Part shown: in pieces, positions 23,669 through 32,166 of the stretch | Layout: each line of letters begins with the position of its first letter | Position numbering within the stretch: position 1 is the stretch's first letter | Program-made: the position numbers and the translations under genes | The notes under the pieces: model-generated | Databases searched by the model: none | Seen by the model: only the letters and a program-made list of their open reading frames with translations | What the model was told of the DNA's origin: nothing | Assembly (NCBI GenBank): GCA_905216195.1 | Contig: CAJMSX010000037.1 | Coordinates: 1 to 37,835, forward strand | DNA length: 37,835 nt | Source of the DNA: an uncultured bacterium | Lineage (GTDB): Bacteria; Bacteroidota; Bacteroidia; Bacteroidales; Marinifilaceae | Direction: 5' to 3'

Positions 23669-25825
23669 ATGAAACCGAATTTTAAAAATATAGATATTAA
23701 GGCGTCACAAAAGGCCGCTACCACTGCTTCGGAATGGGAGAAGGCCAATCACATTGCCAAAAATTGGACGACGCCGGAATTGATACCGGTAAAACCGGTT
23801 TATACGGCCGAAGATTTGAAGGGGTTGGAACATTTGAATTATGTTTCCGGGATTCCTCCTTATTTGCGCGGGCCTTATTCAGCGATGTATCCTTTACGGC
23901 CCTGGACCATCCGTCAATATGCCGGATTCTCCACGGCGGAAGAATCCAATGCGTTTTATCGCCGGAACCTGGCTGCCGGACAAAAAGGTTTGTCTGTGGC
24001 TTTCGACCTGGCAACCCACCGGGGATACGACTCCGACCATCCGCGGGTGATCGGGGATGTCGGTAAAGCGGGAGTGGCTGTAGATTCTATTATGGATATG
24101 AAGATCTTATTCGATCAGATTCCTTTGGATAAAATGTCCGTATCCATGACGATGAACGGAGCCGTTCTTCCCATCCTGGCTTTTTACATTGTGGCCGGTT
24201 TGGAGCAGGGGGCGACACTGGACCAATTGTCCGGAACTATTCAGAACGATATTCTGAAGGAATTTATGGTGCGTAATACTTATATTTATCCGCCTAAATT
24301 TTCCATGAAAATTATTGCGGATATTTTTGAGTATACGTCCAAAAATATGCCGAAATTCAATTCGATTTCTATTTCGGGTTATCACATGCAGGAAGCCGGT
24401 GCTACGGCGGATATCGAATTGGCTTATACATTGGCCGACGGTTTGGAATACCTGAGAGCCGGTGTAAATGCAGGAATGGATATTGACGCTTTCGCTCCTC
24501 GTTTGTCTTTCTTCTGGGCTATCGGCATGAATCATTTTATGGAAATTGCCAAGATGCGGGCCGGACGTTTGTTGTGGGCTAAGATCGTAAAACAATTCAA
24601 CCCGAAAAATCCCAAATCTCTGGCTTTACGTACCCACTCTCAGACTTCAGGGTGGTCGCTTACCGAACAGGATCCCTTCAATAATGTAGGACGTACCTGT
24701 ATCGAAGCGATGGGGGCCGCTCTCGGTCATACCCAGTCTCTGCATACCAATGCTTTGGATGAAGCGATTGCTTTGCCGACCGATTTCTCTGCCCGTATTG
24801 CCCGTAATACTCAGATTTATATTCAGGAAGAATCTACGATTTGTAAGGCGATTGATCCCTGGGGCGGTTCTTATTATGTAGAAAGCCTGACGAACGATTT
24901 GGTACATCGTGCCTGGGAACACATCCAGGAAGTTGAAAAATTGGGAGGAATGGCTGCCGCTATCGAATCCGGAATTCCGAAATTACGTATCGAAGAAGCT
25001 GCCGCCCGGACCCAAGCCCGTATCGATAGTGGTGAACAAACTATTGTAGGGACGAATAAATATCGTTTGGAGAAAGAAGATCCTATCGATATCCTGGAAG
25101 TCGACAATACGGCTGTGCGGGAAGCTCAGATCGCCCGTTTGAAAGAATTGCGCGCCAACCGCAATCAGGCTGAAGTGGATGCCGCTTTGAACGCTATTAC
25201 CGAATGTGTGGAAACCGGCAAGGGTAATTTGCTGGAGTTAGCAGTAGATGCCGCCAAGAAACGGGCTTCTTTGGGAGAAATTTCCTATGCATGTGAAAAA
25301 GTTGTCGGACGTTATAAAGCTGTTATCAGAACTGTGAGCGGAGTATATTCAAGTGTTGCTAATGAAGACGAAGACTTCAGAAAAGCAAAAGAAATGGCAG
25401 ACCAATTCGCGGAATTGACCGGACGTCGTCCGCGTATCATGATAGCTAAGATGGGACAGGACGGTCACGACCGGGGAGCTAAGGTGGTTGCTACGGGTTA
25501 TGCCGATATGGGTTTTGACGTAGATATGGGACCTCTCTTCCAGACGCCTGAAGAAACCGCTAAACAAGCCGTGGAAAACGACGTGCATGTTGTGGGCGTA
25601 TCTTCTCTGGCTGCCGGACACAAAACTCTGGTTCCTGCCGTTATCAATGAATTGAAGAAATTGGGCCGGGAAGATATCCTTGTATATGTCGGAGGCGTAA
25701 TTCCTCATCAGGACTATCAGTTCTTATTCGATGCAGGAGCAATTGCCGTGTTCGGACCCGGAACGAAAGTTTCGAAGAGTGCTATACAGGTACTCGAAAT
25801 TCTTTTGGAATTAGCCAAAAAGTAA
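23669..25825 (+). CDS. mutB: Methylmalonyl-CoA mutase large (cobalamin-binding) subunit
   Basis: This 718-residue catalytic subunit carries the substrate TIM barrel and, at the C-terminus, the adenosylcobalamin-binding domain with GQDGHDRGAKV, whose His600 is the lower cobalt ligand. The barrel has GLSVAFDLATHRGYDSDHPR and RTHSQTSGWSLTEQDP, both strongly conserved around the CoA site. The length matches the family (about 715-730). It needs MutA as partner and normally the chaperone MeaB and an epimerase, neither of which is in the window. Its terminator lies just downstream. Confidence 0.97.
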   Translation: MKPNFKNIDIKASQKAATTASEWEKANHIAKNWTTPELIPVKPVYTAEDLKGLEHLNYVSGIPPYLRGPYSAMYPLRPWTIRQYAGFSTAEESNAFYRRNLAAGQKGLSVAFDLATHRGYDSDHPRVIGDVGKAGVAVDSIMDMKILFDQIPLDKMSVSMTMNGAVLPILAFYIVAGLEQGATLDQLSGTIQNDILKEFMVRNTYIYPPKFSMKIIADIFEYTSKNMPKFNSISISGYHMQEAGATADIELAYTLADGLEYLRAGVNAGMDIDAFAPRLSFFWAIGMNHFMEIAKMRAGRLLWAKIVKQFNPKNPKSLALRTHSQTSGWSLTEQDPFNNVGRTCIEAMGAALGHTQSLHTNALDEAIALPTDFSARIARNTQIYIQEESTICKAIDPWGGSYYVESLTNDLVHRAWEHIQEVEKLGGMAAAIESGIPKLRIEEAAARTQARIDSGEQTIVGTNKYRLEKEDPIDILEVDNTAVREAQIARLKELRANRNQAEVDAALNAITECVETGKGNLLELAVDAAKKRASLGEISYACEKVVGRYKAVIRTVSGVYSSVANEDEDFRKAKEMADQFAELTGRRPRIMIAKMGQDGHDRGAKVVATGYADMGFDVDMGPLFQTPEETAKQAVENDVHVVGVSSLAAGHKTLVPAVINELKKLGREDILVYVGGVIPHQDYQFLFDAGAIAVFGPGTKVSKSAIQVLEILLELAKK

Positions 25826-25846
25826 TGAAACTTTTCTTATAAAAAG

Positions 25847-25872
25847 ACGGCCGTTTCGAAAGGAGCGGCCGT
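25847..25872. terminator. Bidirectional terminator between mutB and the pirin gene
   Basis: ACGGCCG (25847-25853) pairs with CGGCCGT (25866-25872) and the flanks are A-rich (25841-25845) and T-rich (25872-25885), in the gap between two convergent genes. Confidence 0.65.
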
Positions 25873-25889
25873 TCTTGTATTTTTGGGTT

Positions 25890-26618
25890 TTATGGAGCCG
25901 TACGCAGAGGGGGGACTTCTATCAGCCATATTTTCGAATCTTCTTCCACTTCGAAGTTTATCGTTTCCGTTTCATAGATGCCTTGCCCGTCCCGACGGGA
26001 CAGTTTGGTACCTTCGGCGACGATTTCTCCTTCGATAACAAAGATATAGACTCCGAAACTGTTTGGCGATTGAAGTCGATAAGTATGTTGAGTTCCTTTC
26101 GTTACTATTCCCAGAGAGAACCAAGCTTGCTGGTAAATCCATAGCCCTTTCCCCTTACCCGGATAAGGAGTGATGAGGGGAGTGATTTCATTGCGCCGGG
26201 CCAAATCGTTTATGACGGCGTTTTCATAGCGGGGCTGAACATTCATTCGGTCCGGAATAATCCAGATTTGCAGGAATTCTGCATTTTGATCATGATTGGC
26301 ATTGTATTCGCTGTGCCGGATGCCGGTTCCGGCGCTCATTACCTGTATTTCCCCGGAATGAAGCACAGAGGTATTTCCCAGGCTATCCCGGTGTTCCAAC
26401 GCACCGCTCAAGGGGATGGAAATGATTTCCATATTGTGATGCGTGTGCATGTCGAAACCGGTACCCGGATCTAACGAGTCGTCGTTTAATACGCGTAAAG
26501 CGCCGAAATTCATCCGTTGCGGATCATAGTAGTCTGCAAAACTGAAACTGTGTGATGTACGTAACCAGCCATGATTAAAATGACCGCGGGTGTGGGATTT
26601 ATGCAATACGGTTTTCAT
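25890..26618 (-). CDS. Pirin-family protein (bicupin)
   Basis: This 242-residue cytoplasmic protein is a two-cupin pirin. The iron ligands of the N-terminal cupin are visible as His58 and His60 in GFDMHTHHNMEI and His102 and Glu104 in GTGIRHSEYNA. The N-terminal signature GHFNHGWLRTSHSFSFADYY is also typical. Some pirins act as quercetin 2,3-dioxygenases and others bind transcription or metabolic partners; the reaction here is not determined. The gene lies 119 bp after an MFS transporter on the same strand. Confidence 0.9.
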   Translation of the reverse strand: MKTVLHKSHTRGHFNHGWLRTSHSFSFADYYDPQRMNFGALRVLNDDSLDPGTGFDMHTHHNMEIISIPLSGALEHRDSLGNTSVLHSGEIQVMSAGTGIRHSEYNANHDQNAEFLQIWIIPDRMNVQPRYENAVINDLARRNEITPLITPYPGKGKGLWIYQQAWFSLGIVTKGTQHTYRLQSPNSFGVYIFVIEGEIVAEGTKLSRRDGQGIYETETINFEVEEDSKIWLIEVPPLRTAP

Positions 26619-26737
26619 ACATTATTGTTTTATGTAGTATAGTCCTATAAAATTAAGGATTCAGTCCACGGAAAACAATTCTATACGCTTATTAATTGTT
26701 AATAAAGGAAATAAATGATAAAGCCCCGGGAAAACAT

Positions 26738-28030
26738 TTACCTATTTCTGTTTTTTCTTGCAGGAGAGAGAGCCGCTACGATCTGTTCTTGAATCCTGTG
26801 CCGGTAATGTTCGAAGACCGCCCCGATAAAGATACAGCAGCTTCCGGATAACAGAATGAGGCCGGGCAGTCCCAGCTGATTTTCCAGGATTCCCAGTACC
26901 AAGCCCCCTAAAGGAGAAATGCCGGTAAAAGTCATGGTTAGGTATCCCATTACCCTGCCCCGTTTGTCTTCGGCAGATACATGTTGTAAAAGAGTATGGA
27001 TGGAGGCCACGGTAAGGATGATAAAAAAGCCCGCTGCTGCACAGATGAGGGCGGCAATACAGGGAATCCGTATGAAAGAAAGATTGAGGAAACAGATGCC
27101 CAGCAGTAGGGTTGACAGAGCGGCCGTTTTTCCTAAACCGGATGTTTTTTTACAGATAGCCAGCCAGCAGGCTGCGATCAATGAACCGATTCCGATGCAG
27201 GAAAGTAAAAGTCCCAGCATTTCACTTTCTCCCCGTAAAAGATCTTTGACATAAGCGGGAAGAAAGGTAACCAGAGGAAGGCCGAAAAAACTAACACAGC
27301 TCATGAGGAGCAACAATGTACGAATAGGCAGATTTCCCCAAACATAACTAAAACCTTCGCTTAGGTCGCAAAGCAGTTTACGGTGGATGAGTTTCTCCGG
27401 GGAACCGGATAATTGCATTTTTTGTAAAGTTATAAGGACCCCCAGAAAACTGAGGCCGTTAATTAAGAAACAAATTCCTTCACCGAACATTCCGATCAGT
27501 AAGCCGCCGATAGCAGGTCCGATCAGACGGGAACCGTTAATAGCCGCTGAGTTTAGAGCGATGGCATTTCCCAGATTTTCTTTCGGTACCAGACCGGGGT
27601 AAAAAGCCTGGCGGGTGGGACTGTCCAGCGCATTAACCAATCCTATAAACAGACTAAGGAAAAGAAGGTGCCATATCGCAATCAACCCGCTTAGGGTAAG
27701 TACTGCCAGTAGAAGAGCCTGAAGTGCGGAAAGCGATTGCGTGATGAGCAGAATGGTACGTCGGTCGGTCCGGTCAGCCAGGATGCTTGTAAAGGGGGTG
27801 GCTAAAAGAATCGGAATCTGAGCGGTAAACGTAATGGTAGCCAACAGGAATACCGATCCGGTAAGTTTATAGACCAGCCAGCTTATGGCTGTTTGTTGCA
27901 TCCAGGTACCGATGAGAGAAATACACATTCCTCCCAAATACAGCCGGTAATTCCGGTATTTCAGGGAAATCGCAACAGACGTAAAAAACTCTTTCCGTAA
28001 AAAACTATATTTACTACCGGGACGGGACAC
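26738..28030 (-). CDS. MFS transporter, MFS_3/EntS-like exporter
   Basis: This 430-residue inner-membrane protein has about 12 hydrophobic segments and the MFS motif A variant ILADRTDRRTILLITQS between helices 2 and 3. Segments such as ISLIGTWMQQTAISWLVYKLTGS and DSPTRQAFYPGLVPKENLGNAIALNSA match the EntS-like export group. The substrate is unknown. The start is a GTG at 28030 with no internal ATG before the first helix; it could be slightly different. The LUD-domain gene ends 53 bp upstream, so the two may be co-transcribed. Confidence 0.85.
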   Translation of the reverse strand: MSRPGSKYSFLRKEFFTSVAISLKYRNYRLYLGGMCISLIGTWMQQTAISWLVYKLTGSVFLLATITFTAQIPILLATPFTSILADRTDRRTILLITQSLSALQALLLAVLTLSGLIAIWHLLFLSLFIGLVNALDSPTRQAFYPGLVPKENLGNAIALNSAAINGSRLIGPAIGGLLIGMFGEGICFLINGLSFLGVLITLQKMQLSGSPEKLIHRKLLCDLSEGFSYVWGNLPIRTLLLLMSCVSFFGLPLVTFLPAYVKDLLRGESEMLGLLLSCIGIGSLIAACWLAICKKTSGLGKTAALSTLLLGICFLNLSFIRIPCIAALICAAAGFFIILTVASIHTLLQHVSAEDKRGRVMGYLTMTFTGISPLGGLVLGILENQLGLPGLILLSGSCCIFIGAVFEHYRHRIQEQIVAALSPARKNRNR

Positions 28031-28050
28031 TTCTTTCCTAATTAAGAATG

Positions 28051-28065
28051 CTCCGGATACCGGAG
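28051..28065. repeat. Tight inverted repeat between the LUD and MFS genes
   Basis: CTCCGG (28051-28056) and CCGGAG (28060-28065) flank a 3-nt loop. Without a T tract it is not a clear terminator; it may be a processing or attenuation hairpin. Confidence 0.3.
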
Positions 28066-28083
28066 AATAGAATATACTTTGAT

Positions 28084-28719
28084 TTATAATCCCAGTTTTT
28101 CATAAATCAGTATGATTTTAATTCGTCCCGGGGGAAAAGATTTTTCAGTGATCGCCCAGGTGTTACAGATGCGAAAAGGACTTCGGCAATCCATACAAGT
28201 CCCCGTTTTCCTGCAAGGCGTATTAAATCCTTCATGCCTCAGGATATTCTGGGGCGCAGTCCAGGAACGGATGTGATGCATAGCCGCTTCCAGGTCTTCC
28301 ACGATCTTATTGATGCCCACGAACAAAACCACTTGCTTGGGTCCGAAAGTGATACCCCCAATCCGGTTACCCATCATATCCAGGTTGACCAATTGGCCTT
28401 TGCGGGTAATGGCATTGCTTCCCGTCAGGAACAAATCGGCCTGTAAAGCTAAGCGCCTCCGGTAAAACTTTTGTTTACGGCTCATACCGGGTCCGAAAGT
28501 GCGAATAAGGGTTATCTCCGGATTTTTTTCCAGTATTTCCAATATTCCGGTCGCCTTCAGGGTTTCGGAATCGCCCCAGCTTACCGTTTCCGGATGGAGG
28601 GCGGGCAATAAATCCTGTAGGAAAATCTGCTGTGCTTCCCGGGTATTTTGAGCCGGAAAAACCTCAAAATGATTGAGTTGTAGATTTTTTATCGTTGCTT
28701 CTACTACTTGTTGGTTCAT
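28084..28719 (-). CDS. LUD-domain protein (lactate utilisation LutC-like)
   Basis: From the ATG at 28717-28719 this is a 211-residue protein starting MNQQVVEATIKNL. It is a stand-alone LUD (DUF162) domain, with SWGDSETLKATGILEIL, GSNAITRKGQLVNLDMMGNRIGG and GPKQVVLFVGINKIVEDLEAA. The C-terminal part has five cysteines in TPCRKTGTCMDCRSPFRICN, a cluster present in one branch of LUD proteins and possibly metal-binding. LutC-type proteins work with LutA/LutB in lactate oxidation, but no such partners are nearby. An in-frame ATG at 28833 is rejected because it lies upstream of the -7 box. Confidence 0.87.
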   Translation of the reverse strand: MNQQVVEATIKNLQLNHFEVFPAQNTREAQQIFLQDLLPALHPETVSWGDSETLKATGILEILEKNPEITLIRTFGPGMSRKQKFYRRRLALQADLFLTGSNAITRKGQLVNLDMMGNRIGGITFGPKQVVLFVGINKIVEDLEAAMHHIRSWTAPQNILRHEGFNTPCRKTGTCMDCRSPFRICNTWAITEKSFPPGRIKIILIYEKLGL

Positions 28720-28737
28720 GGGAAATTGTAATTGAAG

Positions 28738-28745
28738 CAAAAATA
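28738..28745 (-). promoter_or_regulatory. Promoter -7 box for the LUD gene
   Basis: On the minus strand this reads TATTTTTG, an exact TAnnTTTG match 19 bp before the ATG at 28719. It makes the upstream in-frame ATG at 28833 unusable. Confidence 0.65.
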
Positions 28746-28853
28746 GTGAAAATGGCGGAATAATTTTCCTGCCCCCCTGGATTTTATGGCGAATCTCTCT
28801 GAAAAGAAGCCCTTTCCAGGAAAGAAAAAACATACTGAAAAAGTGGGATCAAA

Positions 28854-28861
28854 TAAATTTG
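28854..28861 (+). promoter_or_regulatory. Possible promoter -7 box upstream of the radical SAM gene
   Basis: TAAATTTG matches TAnnTTTG exactly but lies 189 bp before the radical SAM ATG at 29050, implying a long, very A/T-rich leader. No closer exact match is present. Confidence 0.45.
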
Positions 28862-29049
28862 GATTGTTAAAAGTTGATTTTTGTTTTAAAAAATTGTATA
28901 TTATAAAAATAATGTTTTTATTTGTATAAATACAGACTGAATAGAAATAGAAAAATCAATTTATAAGATCTCTATGTGTTTTAGCACCTTAGGGAAAATA
29001 AGGATGGAATCCAGGTTCTGTAGGGCCACTCCAATAAAATTACAAGCTT

Positions 29050-30330
29050 ATGAAATACAGCCGATACAATACCGTTATCGACATTTCCGCTCAGGCATGC
29101 GTTGTGTATAATGCTTTGTCCGACTGTTTCGTTTTGCTTCCTTATCGTTTAAGAAAGATTTTGACTCTCGATCCCGCTTTTTTGTTAGAAAAATATGAGA
29201 GTTTATACCGTAAACTGGAAGAGGGAGGGTGTATCGTCCGGGAGGAGACGGATGAGCTGGAATTATGTAAAGCAAAGATCGGGCAAGCGCAAGAAAATAA
29301 GCAAGCTTATATGCTGACTGTTCATCCGACTACGGAGTGTAATTTCCAGTGTTGGCACTGTTATGAAAAACATACAAAGCCTTTACGTATGCCCGAAGAG
29401 ATCGTCAGACGGATTTTATTATTTATCGACCGTATGGCACATACGGAACTTCGTTATTTTTCGCTGAACTTTTCCGGGGGGGAGCCTTTGTTGTGTTGGC
29501 AGGACGTAGTTTTGCCTATGATGTCTTATTTTACTGAAGTATGCAAACGGAGAAATATCCATTCTGAAATTTCTTTTATTTCTAACGCTTATGCATTGGA
29601 TCCGCATATCATCCGGGATTTGAAGGCTTTTCCAGTAAATTCGTTTCAGGTTACCTGGGAGGGGTGCCGGGAAGAGCAGGATAACATCCGGTTTACCTCT
29701 TCCCGGCAAGGCTCCTACGACCGCATCCTATCCAATATGCAGAATTTATTGGAAAATGGGGTTCCTGTAGTTTTACGCGTAAATTATACGACCGGTAATT
29801 TCCGGCACATCCCGGAAATGATTTCCGATCTCGAAAGGCTGCAGACTGTTTTCGGCAAATTGTTCCGGGTCGATTTTCACCGGATATGGGAGGATTGTGT
29901 TTTGACGAGGGAGGTGGGAGTAAGCAGAAAATTACAGTCTGTTTTCAGGGAGAGGGGATTTGCGGTTGTAGACCGGAATAAGCTTTTCCCCTCTGCTTGT
30001 CCTGCCGATCAAAAAAATGAGGCCGTCGTCCATGCTAACGGTCAGGTTTACAAATGTACTTTCGGAAGATTTACGGAAAGCAATAAAATGGGAACTTTAA
30101 ACGAAGAGGGGGTTATCGAATGGGATAAAGAACTTCTGAATCGCTGGAATCATGCCAAATTCAACCGAAAAGCTTGTTATGAATGTCGTATCGCACCTTT
30201 ATGCGGAGGAGGATGCAGGCGCAAAAGCATGGAAACCGCCGGACAGGAAAAATGTTTCATGTATCGGAATGAGAAACAAAAAGACCGAATGGTCTATAAC
30301 CGTTTTGTACATCGGTATTTTTCTTCTTAA
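29050..30330 (+). CDS. Radical SAM/SPASM-domain protein (peptide-maturase type)
   Basis: This 426-residue enzyme binds a radical-SAM 4Fe-4S cluster through TTECNFQCWHCYEKH (Cys97, Cys101, Cys104) and has the SAM-binding segment NFSGGEPLLCW. The C-terminal SPASM domain shows the usual cysteine array: SACPAD, VYKCTFG, ACYECRIAPLCGGGCRRKS and EKCFMYR. SPASM enzymes often modify ribosomal peptides or act as sulfatase-maturing enzymes. The N-terminal 85 residues, starting KYSRYNTVIDIS, resemble the leader region of Bacteroidota peptide maturases. No partner protein, precursor peptide or exporter is evident next to it, so its substrate is unknown. Confidence 0.9.
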   Translation: MKYSRYNTVIDISAQACVVYNALSDCFVLLPYRLRKILTLDPAFLLEKYESLYRKLEEGGCIVREETDELELCKAKIGQAQENKQAYMLTVHPTTECNFQCWHCYEKHTKPLRMPEEIVRRILLFIDRMAHTELRYFSLNFSGGEPLLCWQDVVLPMMSYFTEVCKRRNIHSEISFISNAYALDPHIIRDLKAFPVNSFQVTWEGCREEQDNIRFTSSRQGSYDRILSNMQNLLENGVPVVLRVNYTTGNFRHIPEMISDLERLQTVFGKLFRVDFHRIWEDCVLTREVGVSRKLQSVFRERGFAVVDRNKLFPSACPADQKNEAVVHANGQVYKCTFGRFTESNKMGTLNEEGVIEWDKELLNRWNHAKFNRKACYECRIAPLCGGGCRRKSMETAGQEKCFMYRNEKQKDRMVYNRFVHRYFSS

Positions 30331-30432
30331 TCGGACCGCTTCCTGAATATAAAAGGGATTTACCTGCTATCCGAAGAAAACGTTTTTGAAATCGTTTGAG
30401 GCCAGAACGCTTTCTTTTTAGTTTTTTTTATG

Positions 30433-30440
30433 TAATTTTG
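30433..30440 (+). promoter_or_regulatory. Promoter -7 box for the sulP operon
   Basis: TAATTTTG is an exact TAnnTTTG match, 25 bp before the ATG at 30465. The alternative in-frame ATG at 30396 lies upstream of it. Confidence 0.65.
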
Positions 30441-30464
30441 CAGCTCCTTACAATTGAGTGCGTC

Positions 30465-32141
30465 ATGAAGAAAAAATTCGATTTTCAGCCTAAATTATTT
30501 GCTGTACTGAAAAATTATAACAGGGAAAAATTCTTCACGGATTTGATGGCGGGTATCATTGTCGGCATTGTGGCGCTTCCCTTGGCCATTGCATTTGGTA
30601 TAGCCTCAGGGGTTAGTCCGGAACAAGGTTTGATCACTGCTATTCTTGCCGGATTTATTATTTCTTTTTTGGGAGGAAGTACCGTTCAGATCGGAGGTCC
30701 TACCGGTGCATTTATCGTAGTGGTATACGGCATTATTCAGGAGTTCGGTTTCGAGGGCTTGGCGGTTGCTACGGTAATAGCAGGAATTATGTTGTTGATG
30801 ATGGGAGCTTTGAAATTGGGAACGGTAATTAAATTTATACCTTATCCCATTATCGTAGGCTTTACCAGCGGCATTGCCCTGACGATTTTCACGACCCAGA
30901 TGAAAGATCTTTTCGGTTTGAGTATGGAAACGGTTCCTGCCGATTTTATTTCGAAATGGTACGCTTATTTCAAAAGTGCCGGTACGGTGAACGGAGGAGC
31001 GGCTTTAGTCGGGGTTTCCAGTATACTGATTATCGTGATTACCCCTAAACTGTTTAAAAAAATTCCGGGGTCTTTGGTCGCTATTATCGTGATGACTCTG
31101 GCTGTTTATTTACTGAAAAAATATGCCGGATTAAGCGGAATAGAGACCATAGGTGACCGGTTTCAGATTCAGGCAGCCTTGCCTCAACCCGCCATGCCTT
31201 CTTTAAATATGAATACGATTCATATGCTTTTGCCTGCGGCATTTACCATAGCTATTCTCGGGGCGATCGAATCTTTGCTTTCGGCTACGGTGGCGGACGG
31301 GGTTACCGGAGATAAGCACAATTCCAATACGGAATTGATCGCACAGGGAGCCGCTAATATCGTAGTTCCTTTTTTCGGGGGAATTCCGGCAACCGGGGCT
31401 ATAGCGCGTACCATGACCAATATTAACAATGGCGGACGTTCTCCGGTAGCGGGGATCATACATGCCGTGGTTTTATTACTGATTTTGCTTTTTTTGGGAC
31501 CTCTCACCAAACATATCCCGATGGCTTGCCTGGCAGGTGTATTGGTGATTGTATCGTACAATATGAGTGAATGGCGTACTTTCCGTTCTTTACTGAAGAA
31601 TTCCACCTCGGATGTAGCCGTATTGCTTACTACTTTTTTATTGACCGTGATTTTTGATTTGACCATTGCTATAGAACTGGGGTTGTTGCTGGCGATGTTG
31701 TTATTTATGAAGCGAATGACCGAAACCACCCGGGTATCGGTAGTGAAAGATCAGATTGACCTTTCTTCGGAAGGAGAGATATACCGGGAAGAAGAAAAAC
31801 TGGATTTAAAAAAAGGGGTGGAAGTTTACGAAATCGACGGTCCTTTCTTTTTCGGAATAGCGAATAAATTCGACGAATGTATGAAGGTTTTGGGAGATAA
31901 GCCTCAGGTACGCATCATTCGGATGCGGAAGGTTCCGTTTATGGATACGACGGGGTTACATAACCTGGAAAGTCTTTACCGCCTTTCGGAAAAGGAAAAA
32001 ATCCGGATGGTTTTGTCGGGTGTCAATGAGCAGGTACGGAAAGTGTTGGAGAAATCCGGATTGGCAGACAAGATCGGGAAGGAAAATATATGCAGCAATA
32101 TACAGGAAGCTATCGGAAAGGCCAATGGATATTTGCTGTAA
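30465..32141 (+). CDS. SulP-family inorganic anion transporter with STAS domain
   Basis: From the ATG at 30465 this is a 558-residue inner-membrane protein beginning MKKKFDFQPKLFAVLKNY. The transport core has LMAGIIVGIVALPLAIAFGI, the segment QIGGPTGAFIVVVYGI and IPYPIIVGFTSGIALTIF, all typical of SLC26/SulP carriers. A cytoplasmic STAS domain ends it (about residues 445-555, with PFMDTTGLHNLESLY). Members move sulfate, bicarbonate or dicarboxylates, and the substrate is not determined by sequence. It heads an operon: the porin gene follows by 25 bp. Confidence 0.92.
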   Translation: MKKKFDFQPKLFAVLKNYNREKFFTDLMAGIIVGIVALPLAIAFGIASGVSPEQGLITAILAGFIISFLGGSTVQIGGPTGAFIVVVYGIIQEFGFEGLAVATVIAGIMLLMMGALKLGTVIKFIPYPIIVGFTSGIALTIFTTQMKDLFGLSMETVPADFISKWYAYFKSAGTVNGGAALVGVSSILIIVITPKLFKKIPGSLVAIIVMTLAVYLLKKYAGLSGIETIGDRFQIQAALPQPAMPSLNMNTIHMLLPAAFTIAILGAIESLLSATVADGVTGDKHNSNTELIAQGAANIVVPFFGGIPATGAIARTMTNINNGGRSPVAGIIHAVVLLLILLFLGPLTKHIPMACLAGVLVIVSYNMSEWRTFRSLLKNSTSDVAVLLTTFLLTVIFDLTIAIELGLLLAMLLFMKRMTETTRVSVVKDQIDLSSEGEIYREEEKLDLKKGVEVYEIDGPFFFGIANKFDECMKVLGDKPQVRIIRMRKVPFMDTTGLHNLESLYRLSEKEKIRMVLSGVNEQVRKVLEKSGLADKIGKENICSNIQEAIGKANGYLL

Positions 32142-32166
32142 TTACTAATCCAGTAAGGGGAAAATA

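Noticed and set aside
28974..29111. A 45-codon frame ahead of the radical SAM gene as a precursor peptide
   Set aside because: It overlaps the enzyme start out of frame, has no leader-core layout and no ribosome binding site; kept only as a weak candidate.
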